From: a bacterium
GTDB lineage: Bacteria; Patescibacteriota; Microgenomatia; UBA1400; PJMF01
DNA length: 10,162 bases
Assembly: GCA_017431585.1 (NCBI GenBank)
Contig: JAFRKU010000011.1
Location: forward strand, 1-10,162
Direction: 5' to 3'
The position numbers and the translations under genes were made by a program. The notes beneath the pieces are model-generated. The model did no database searches. It was not told the origin of the DNA and saw only the letters and a program-made list of their open reading frames with translations. Shown here piece by piece: positions 6,975 to 10,162 of this stretch. Numbering within the stretch: the first letter of the stretch is position 1; every line of letters begins with the position of its first letter.

Positions 6975-6996
6975 ATCAGTAAGCACGGTTACTGAT
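6975..6996 (-). promoter_or_regulatory. Hairpin in the groES leader
   Basis: ATCAGTAA (6975-6982) and TTACTGAT (6989-6996) are perfect 8-bp inverted repeats with a 6-nt loop, inside the roughly 70-nt groES leader and next to the GAGTGCTAA half-site. It may stabilise or regulate the mRNA; no function is known to me. Confidence 0.55.
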
Positions 6997-7032
6997 TTAG
7001 CACTCTTAGCAGTTATTATACACCTCTGCTAA
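6997..7032. promoter_or_regulatory. Degenerate CIRCE-like (HrcA) operator cluster
   Basis: CIRCE is TTAGCACTC-N9-GAGTGCTAA. At 6997-7005 there is an exact TTAGCACTC half-site. Directly beside it, 7006-7032 has TTAGCA and TGCTAA separated by 15 bases, exactly the CIRCE spacing, with divergent inner bases. The second element overlaps the -10 of the groES promoter, a position suited to repression. HrcA itself is not in the window. Confidence 0.7.
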
Positions 7033-7042
7033 AAATTGTCAA
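7015..7042 (-). promoter_or_regulatory. groES-groEL promoter
   Basis: On the minus strand TTGACA (7042-7037), 16 bases, TATAAT (7020-7015). The expected start near 7008 lies within the CIRCE-like cluster. It is the housekeeping sigma-70 type; no heat-shock sigma motif is visible. Confidence 0.88.
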
Positions 7043-7054
7043 GGGGCAATTTTG
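7039..7054. repeat. 16-bp direct repeat, left copy
   Basis: TCAAGGGGCAATTTTG, identical to 8053-8068. It overlaps the -35 box of the groES promoter by four bases. The two copies bracket the region with the nuclease relic and the RhuM fragment. Confidence 0.55.
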
Positions 7055-7138
7055 TTCCATTACTGGTCATCTCATCGCCAACGACAAAACTACAACGCAA
7101 CGCTACAACTTTACGCCTGGGGCAACGATCAATCGCTA

Positions 7139-7564
7139 TTATTTTCGCCACTTTAGCAACCGTTCGCCTTTTAAAATAATCATCAGCGATTTCACCCGTT
7201 TTGACGCTCGCCATAAACGGCGCAAAGTCGCCACTGGTCGGCGCATATCGCTTCCCGGCAAACGCCGCAAATCAAATATCACATTTTCCGCTTGTTTGCT
7301 CCCCGACCTAAAAGCATGTTCTAAAGTACTAGCGGCACATTTAGTAGGCAATTTTGCCTCTCAAAACTGATCATTAATCACAAAATCTGGCGTACGCACT
7401 CCAGGCATACGCGAGCGCGGCACCAACTTTACCCGATAACCTAAACGTCGCAAACAAGCAATTGTCTCTTCTTCGTGCGGTCGCAACTTAAAACGCGACC
7501 GAGCAGTTACGTTTGTTTTCTCTTTCGGCATTATTCGGCTGGACAAAACGGAAGCGGCGTTCAT
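7139..7564 (-). pseudogene. CdiA-CT-type tRNA-nuclease-like protein, interrupted by an in-frame TGA
   Basis: One minus-strand frame encodes a continuous protein broken by a single TGA at 7363-7361. Before it comes RPHEEETIACLRRLGYRV and then RTPDFVINDQF. After it, still in frame, come EAKLPT, STLEHAFRSGSKQAENVIFDLRR and MMIL-like strands ending KWRK and TAA. This matches the layout of the CdiA C-terminal tRNase family (RPHE, PD-x-inG-x-WExK, nVIFDxRR), a PD-(D/E)XK nuclease fold known as a CdiA toxin tip and as small stand-alone proteins. The stop takes the place of the Trp expected before ExK, consistent with TGG to TGA. The start could be ATG 7564 or ATG 7531; neither has a good SD. The same frame has a further TGA upstream at 7594-7592. 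No immunity gene is recognised. Confidence 0.72.
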
Positions 7565-7608
7565 CCTGTTCTTCGGCAGGAAGACGCCGCCTCAAGCGCA
7601 ACCTTCCG
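7549..7608. other. Highly self-complementary leader element
   Basis: Three nested inverted repeats: CGGAA (7549-7553) with TTCCG (7604-7608), GCGGCGT (7554-7560) with ACGCCGC (7584-7590), and TCCTG (7564-7568) with CAGGA (7577-7581). It lies between the promoter at 7630-7657 and the nuclease relic and overlaps its first possible start codon. It could be an mRNA structure or a relic of a small mobile palindrome. Confidence 0.5.
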
Positions 7609-7629
7609 CTACGCTCACTTTATATCTGC

Positions 7630-7657
7630 ATTATATCACATTTCCCTATCAAGTCAA
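7630..7657 (-). promoter_or_regulatory. Promoter of the nuclease relic
   Basis: On the minus strand TTGACT (7657-7652), 16 bases, TATAAT (7635-7630) preceded by TGA. It gives a leader of about 60 nt to ATG 7564. The promoter is intact although the gene is broken. Confidence 0.75.
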
Positions 7658-7663
7658 GAGGTA

Positions 7664-7722
7664 AAATTAAAAAGGGGCCGCTAGTCTTAGTCGTCGAAAA
7701 CAGACGTCAGACACACGACCCC
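7664..7722 (-). terminator. Terminator after the RhuM-type gene
   Basis: On the minus strand GGGGTCG (7722-7716) pairs with CGGCCCC (7680-7674) with one wobble, enclosing smaller stems (GTCT/AGAC, CGTC/GACG), and TTTTTAATTTT follows. It begins nine bases after the stop of the RhuM fragment. Confidence 0.65.
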
Positions 7723-7730
7723 AAGGCAAG

Positions 7731-7955
7731 TCAATCAGCAGCAGTTGTTGCAAAAAATGCAACAACTGATTTTTCCGCAAGTTCACCTTCTTCAAAGACA
7801 TTTTTGATGTGTCGTGAAATGGTACCTTTATCGCGGCCAAACAACTCCGCCATTTGCGCTTGCGACAACCATACCGTCTCATCACACACCGTCACTTCCA
7901 GTGACACGTCTTGACTTTCGAAAATGACCAGTTTGTCTTGATGCGTCTTTGGCAT
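7731..7955 (-). CDS. RhuM family N-terminal domain, truncated (74 residues)
   Basis: The sequence matches the start of RhuM-type proteins: a short strand pair (LVIFESQDVSLEVTV), then ETVWLSQAQMAELFGRDKGTISRHIKNVFEEGELAEKSVV with a helix-turn-helix-like segment. It ends TTAAD where full-length members continue with GKTY and a few hundred more residues. TGA follows D74 and the expected continuation is not seen in the other frames of the next 60 bases. Known members sit in phages, islands and mobile regions; biochemical function is poorly defined. I chose ATG 7955 because TATAAT ends six bases upstream; an in-frame ATG at 7997 precedes that promoter. With its own promoter and terminator it may be expressed as a stand-alone domain rather than being dead. 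Confidence 0.75.
   Translation of the reverse strand: MPKTHQDKLVIFESQDVSLEVTVCDETVWLSQAQMAELFGRDKGTISRHIKNVFEEGELAEKSVVAFFATTAAD
7742..7768. repeat. Perfect 11-bp inverted repeat inside the RhuM fragment
   Basis: CAGTTGTTGCA (7742-7752) and TGCAACAACTG (7758-7768) flank a 5-base A loop. It lies in the last 12 codons, encoding SVVAFFATTA, directly before the point where similarity to RhuM ends. Confidence 0.85.
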
Positions 7956-7961
7956 ACCATG

Positions 7962-7970
7962 ATTATAACA
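7962..7970 (-). promoter_or_regulatory. Extended -10 promoter of the RhuM fragment (leaderless)
   Basis: On the minus strand TGTTATAAT, then CATGGT, then ATG 7955. The expected +1 is the A of the ATG, and no SD is present. No good -35 is visible. Confidence 0.72.
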
Positions 7971-8052
7971 CACATTTCGCGTCATTTTTGTGTACAATCA
8001 GGCCAATGTTAAATAAAATGATAAAGCATCATATACCACTCTTTCGCCCCCA

Positions 8053-8068
8053 TCAAGGGGCAATTTTG
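8053..8068. repeat. 16-bp direct repeat, right copy
   Basis: TCAAGGGGCAATTTTG, identical to 7039-7054. In this copy GCCCC (8046-8050) just upstream can pair with GGGGC of the repeat, giving a small hairpin followed by AATTTT. A 10-bp core GGCAATTTTG also occurs at 7347-7356. Confidence 0.55.
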
Positions 8069-8124
8069 CCGGACACAAAAACAGCAGACCAGTCTTATCG
8101 CCCCGCCACCTCGCCACGCAAATA

Positions 8125-8133
8125 TGATACAAT
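8125..8133 (+). promoter_or_regulatory. Extended -10 promoter of the second GT-C-like gene (leaderless)
   Basis: TGATACAAT followed by ACCCCC and ATG at 8140. The expected +1 is the A of the start codon, and the C-run cannot act as an SD. Confidence 0.68.
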
Positions 8134-8139
8134 ACCCCC

Positions 8140-9711
8140 ATGCCACCACTTTGCCGCTTTCTCGCCCGCTTGCGCCCATACACCTGGCTGATTGTTTTCA
8201 TAGTGATTTTTTGTACAATCATATCAATTTGCATTGCTACACCGCAATTTTTAGATTCGGATATGGCTTCAGAAATGGTTTTGGCCCGACTGCTGGCGCA
8301 AGAAAATTCTTGGCTCAGCACCCACTGGTACTACTCAACAGAGTTACGCGTCGTCAGCATCACGCAAATTTTTGCCCTTTTATTCAAGGTTTTTTCCTCA
8401 TGGCGCCTCGTTCGCCTCGGTGGCGTCACCATCGCCTTGGCTGGTTTTTCTGCCGCCAGTATCTACCTGGGGCGCCTTTGCCATCAGCGCCATTTCGCGC
8501 TTCTTGCTACCGCTTGGTTGCTTTTGCCCCTGTGCACCGATTATTTTCGCCTGATGATCAGCGGCGGCGATTATTTAGTGACGGCCGCCCTCACCTTTTT
8601 GTTAGTTGCTCTCAGTCTTGACGGCCAGAAACGTCACCGCTGGCAACTTTTCGCCCTTGCCAGTGCAATCATCGGCTTACTTTTGGGCCTAGGCGGCCCC
8701 CGCGGTCTCGCCACTGCCACTTTGCCCTTTGTTCTCGCCTGGTGTGGCCTGTTTGTTTACACTTTTTTCGCCTCTACCCACCCTCGCCAACTACCTTGGC
8801 GCACACCCACCGCTCACGGTTTACTCATTGCTGCCAGCGGCTTTATCGCTTCGCTCGTGGGTTATTTGATCAATTCTCGTCTACTGCCTGCTTTTTACTC
8901 TTTTCGCGTTTATCACCCGCACTTGACGTCACCGCAATGGTTCAAAATTTTACCTATTTTTCAAGACTTTTTGCATTCGCCCGGCTGGATTAACCACCAA
9001 CCGCTTGCGTTTTGCCTCGCCATCACATTCCTGCTTGGCGCACTGCTCGCTGCTATTTTACCTTGGTGTATCAATGCTTCGCTTCAATGGCGGTATCTTA
9101 GTTTATTCTTTGTGTGCAACTTACTTATTTTCATCTATATTTACGTTTTTACCGACATGGAATACGTCGCTCGCTACAATCTGTTGCCACTCTTGTCTCT
9201 TTATCCGCTGCTCGCCACCGCCCTCACCAATCTTCCGCTCAAAACTGCCTGTCGATCCGCCCTTATCTGGATATTATCCCTACTGCTCATCGGCCGCGCC
9301 AGCTTTGTCCTCAGCGATATCGTCCACAGCCCCACCGACCCCATCCACCAGGTCGCTGATTACCTCGCTACCTCTCCCTATCACCAAGGCTTTGCTACAT
9401 TCTGGCACGCCAATGTCCTCACCGAGTTTTCTCATGGTCAACTAGAAGTGTGGGCCTGGGACCCAGATATTGCGCGCGCGGCCACACCCGAAAGCCTTTT
9501 TGCCTGGTTACAAGTCAAGGAGCATTTGCAAAAACCACCCCGCAGCCCCGTTTTTTTCGTTATCACCACCGACGAACTCCCTCGTTGCTCGTGGTGTCAT
9601 CTGCTTGCCAGCGCCGACCAAGTGGCGCAATTTGGCCCCTATCTCGTCTATGGCCTTCCCAATTATACTGTCATGGTCAATCGTTGGATCCAAAACGATA
9701 TTTACTATTGA
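8140..9711 (+). CDS. Multi-pass membrane protein, GT-C glycosyltransferase-like
   Basis: A 523-residue integral membrane protein with an N-terminal segment (about 14-33), roughly nine further hydrophobic segments to about residue 390, and a polar C-terminal tail of about 130 residues. Straight after the first segment comes QFLDSDMASEMV (D39, D41, E45), an acidic motif where GT-C enzymes hold their catalytic or metal-contacting acids. The ISGGDYLV and GGPRGLATA stretches resemble loops of GT39-like proteins only in general character. By family logic it would transfer a sugar from a polyprenyl-phosphate carrier on the outer face of the membrane, but the specific reaction is unknown and a non-enzymatic role cannot be excluded. 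Several Cys and His residues are present. It is a different protein from the one at 1069-2682, with the same leaderless start. It ends in TGA. Confidence 0.78.
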   Translation: MPPLCRFLARLRPYTWLIVFIVIFCTIISICIATPQFLDSDMASEMVLARLLAQENSWLSTHWYYSTELRVVSITQIFALLFKVFSSWRLVRLGGVTIALAGFSAASIYLGRLCHQRHFALLATAWLLLPLCTDYFRLMISGGDYLVTAALTFLLVALSLDGQKRHRWQLFALASAIIGLLLGLGGPRGLATATLPFVLAWCGLFVYTFFASTHPRQLPWRTPTAHGLLIAASGFIASLVGYLINSRLLPAFYSFRVYHPHLTSPQWFKILPIFQDFLHSPGWINHQPLAFCLAITFLLGALLAAILPWCINASLQWRYLSLFFVCNLLIFIYIYVFTDMEYVARYNLLPLLSLYPLLATALTNLPLKTACRSALIWILSLLLIGRASFVLSDIVHSPTDPIHQVADYLATSPYHQGFATFWHANVLTEFSHGQLEVWAWDPDIARAATPESLFAWLQVKEHLQKPPRSPVFFVITTDELPRCSWCHLLASADQVAQFGPYLVYGLPNYTVMVNRWIQNDIYY

Positions 9712-9724
9712 ACAATGTCTCCAT

Positions 9725-9752
9725 TTGACAAACTGTCATTTTGTGGTATAAT
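9725..9752 (+). promoter_or_regulatory. Promoter of the zinc-ribbon gene
   Basis: TTGACA (9725-9730), 16 bases, TATAAT (9747-9752). The -35 region forms TGACA-AAC-TGTCA, a perfect 5-bp inverted repeat, and shares TTGACAAACTGTC with the aldolase promoter. No terminator is seen between the stop at 9711 and this promoter. Confidence 0.9.
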
Positions 9753-9760
9753 AGTAATCG

Positions 9761-9810
9761 TTCTTTAACAAGTTCACTGCTGTTCTTTATTGCAGAACAA
9801 TCAGTGAACT
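9761..9810 (+). promoter_or_regulatory. Structured leader with boxA-like sequence and 40-nt hairpin
   Basis: TTCTTTAACA (9761-9770) begins next to the expected transcript start and resembles the rRNA boxA antitermination element. It is followed at once by a hairpin: AGTTCACTG (9771-9779) with CAGTGAACT (9802-9810), and inside it TGTTCT (9781-9786) with AGAACA (9794-9799). The hairpin lacks a U-tract, so it is not an ordinary terminator. Confidence 0.6.
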
Positions 9811-9855
9811 CCTGGATACATCCGGCTAAACTCTGCTTGAAAGGTGGTGACTAAC

Positions 9856-10044
9856 ATGGCAGCAGAGCACACCAAAGGCGCTCGTGGTTCCACTCATGAC
9901 AAGCATACTGCCAGTCATGGCTCCGGAAAAACGACCTGCGGCAATTGCAGTCACGGCACAGAAGTGGTGTATCGCAACGGTCACCGCGCTAAACAGACTT
10001 GTACTGTTTGCGGCGGCCGTGGTTATGTATCCAAGGGCAATTAA
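9856..10044 (+). CDS. Small zinc-ribbon protein with DnaJ-like CxxC pairs
   Basis: A 62-residue protein with four cysteines in two pairs, C28-x-x-C31 and C49-x-x-C52, the second in CTVCGGRGYV, which resembles the CxxCxGxG zinc modules of DnaJ. The N-terminal 27 residues are rich in His, Lys, Ser and Gly and are probably disordered. A single zinc ion bound by the four cysteines is expected; partner (nucleic acid or protein) is unknown. AAAGGTGGTGA (9840-9850) matches the extended SD AAAGGAGGTGA at all but one base and lies five bases before ATG 9856, which decides the start over two GTG codons inside the SD. The long structured leader is unusual for so small a gene. Confidence 0.8.
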   Translation: MAAEHTKGARGSTHDKHTASHGSGKTTCGNCSHGTEVVYRNGHRAKQTCTVCGGRGYVSKGN

Positions 10045-10051
10045 ACAAGTC

Positions 10052-10075
10052 GAGCCTCGATTTCTATCGAGGCTC
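10052..10075. other. 9-bp hairpin between the zinc-ribbon gene and the next gene
   Basis: GAGCCTCGA (10052-10060) and TCGAGGCTC (10067-10075) form a perfect stem with a 6-nt loop, seven bases after the stop at 10044. No T-run follows on the plus strand, so it is a poor intrinsic terminator. It may be an mRNA processing or stability element, or a weak attenuator before the gene at 10087. Confidence 0.55.
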
Positions 10076-10086
10076 CCAAAAACATT

Positions 10087-10162
10087 ATGCAAACACACGA
10101 CAACAACTATCAATCTTACCTCGCACAGATTGACCAAGACGCGCACCGCGACGCCTGCGGCA
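10087..10162 (+). CDS. N-terminus of an unidentified protein, possibly a class II glutamine amidotransferase
   Basis: The last 76 bases are open from an ATG and encode MQTHDNNYQSYLAQIDQDAH and then RDACG up to the window edge. No SD or -10 is placed to explain this start, so transcription probably comes through from upstream. An acidic leader ending in (H)xDACG is reminiscent of the propeptide before the catalytic Cys in glutamate synthase large subunits (HDxCGVGF), but only three or four residues support that and the decisive GxGF lies outside the window. Treat the function as a guess. Confidence 0.5.
   Translation, partial: MQTHDNNYQSYLAQIDQDAHRDACG

Noticed and set aside
4937..6982. Long plus-strand open frames (4937-5995 and 6029-6982) opposite groEL and groES
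   Set aside because: They are mirror frames of the highly conserved groEL/groES genes, with Arg/His/Phe-rich low-sense translations and no start signals.
7029..7214. 61-residue minus-strand frame starting inside the nuclease relic
   Set aside because: It overlaps the 3' end of the relic in another frame, has no start signal and runs into the groES promoter.
7361..7363. UGA read as an amino acid (alternative code 25) to rescue the nuclease
   Set aside because: TGA is the normal stop of coaD, both GT-C genes and the HIT gene here, with regulatory signals or new starts directly after. Code 25 would insert Gly where Trp is expected.
7667..7885. 72-residue minus-strand frame overlapping the RhuM fragment
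   Set aside because: Its translation does not continue RhuM similarity (no GKTY or later motifs), so it is not evidence of a simple frameshift; it is a shadow frame through the terminator.
8046..8067. GCCCC/GGGGC hairpin followed by AATTTT as a terminator
   Set aside because: The stem is only 5 bp with a weak T-run and no upstream plus-strand gene to end; it is better explained as part of the direct-repeat copy.
1..10162. CRISPR array, tRNA/rRNA genes, insertion sequence or transposase
   Set aside because: No regularly spaced repeats, no tRNA-like cloverleaf with CCA-type end, no rRNA signature and no transposase motifs were seen by reading both strands.

Overview
The window looks like a bacterial chromosome segment of intermediate GC with compact, mostly short transcription units. 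Genes use ATG starts and all three stop codons in the standard way. Promoters are close to the sigma-70 consensus (TTGACA, 16-17 bp, TATAAT). The gene mix (coaD, HIT proteins, two GT-C-like membrane proteins, class II aldolase, groES-groEL) and the mixture of leaderless and leadered genes would suit a candidate-phylum (Patescibacteria-like) genome. That placement is an inference; no rRNA or other decisive marker is present.

Layout. 1-390 (+) is the C-terminal part of a protein starting with a HIT-like histidine triad. It converges, across a terminator, on a three-gene minus-strand block, 3199 to 575: coaD, a GT-C-type membrane glycosyltransferase candidate, and a complete zinc-type HIT protein joined to it by an ATGA overlap. 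Divergent from coaD, a consensus promoter drives a class II fructose-bisphosphate aldolase (3304-4158, +). An unrecognised 174-residue protein (4204-4728, -) has two consensus promoters in tandem. A strong bidirectional terminator (4903-4930) then closes the groES-groEL operon (6937 to 4958, -). Its promoter overlaps degenerate CIRCE-like repeats, and its GroES carries a six-cysteine block in the roof-loop position.

The stretch from about 7040 to 8070 is accessory. It holds a broken CdiA-CT-type PD-(D/E)XK nuclease with an in-frame TGA just before its ExK motif, a 74-residue RhuM-type N-terminal domain with its own promoter and terminator, and a 16-bp exact direct repeat at each end. Downstream on the plus strand are a second GT-C-like membrane protein (8140-9711), a small four-cysteine zinc-ribbon protein (9856-10044) behind a boxA-like and hairpin-bearing leader, and the first 25 codons of a further gene.

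The most distinctive regulatory signal is that four genes (coaD, both GT-C-like genes and the RhuM fragment) have an extended -10 element ending 6-7 nt before the ATG and no usable Shine-Dalgarno site, so their mRNAs should be leaderless. The aldolase, groES, groEL, the 174-residue protein and the zinc-ribbon gene have clear SD sites instead. The window therefore appears to mix two modes of translation initiation.
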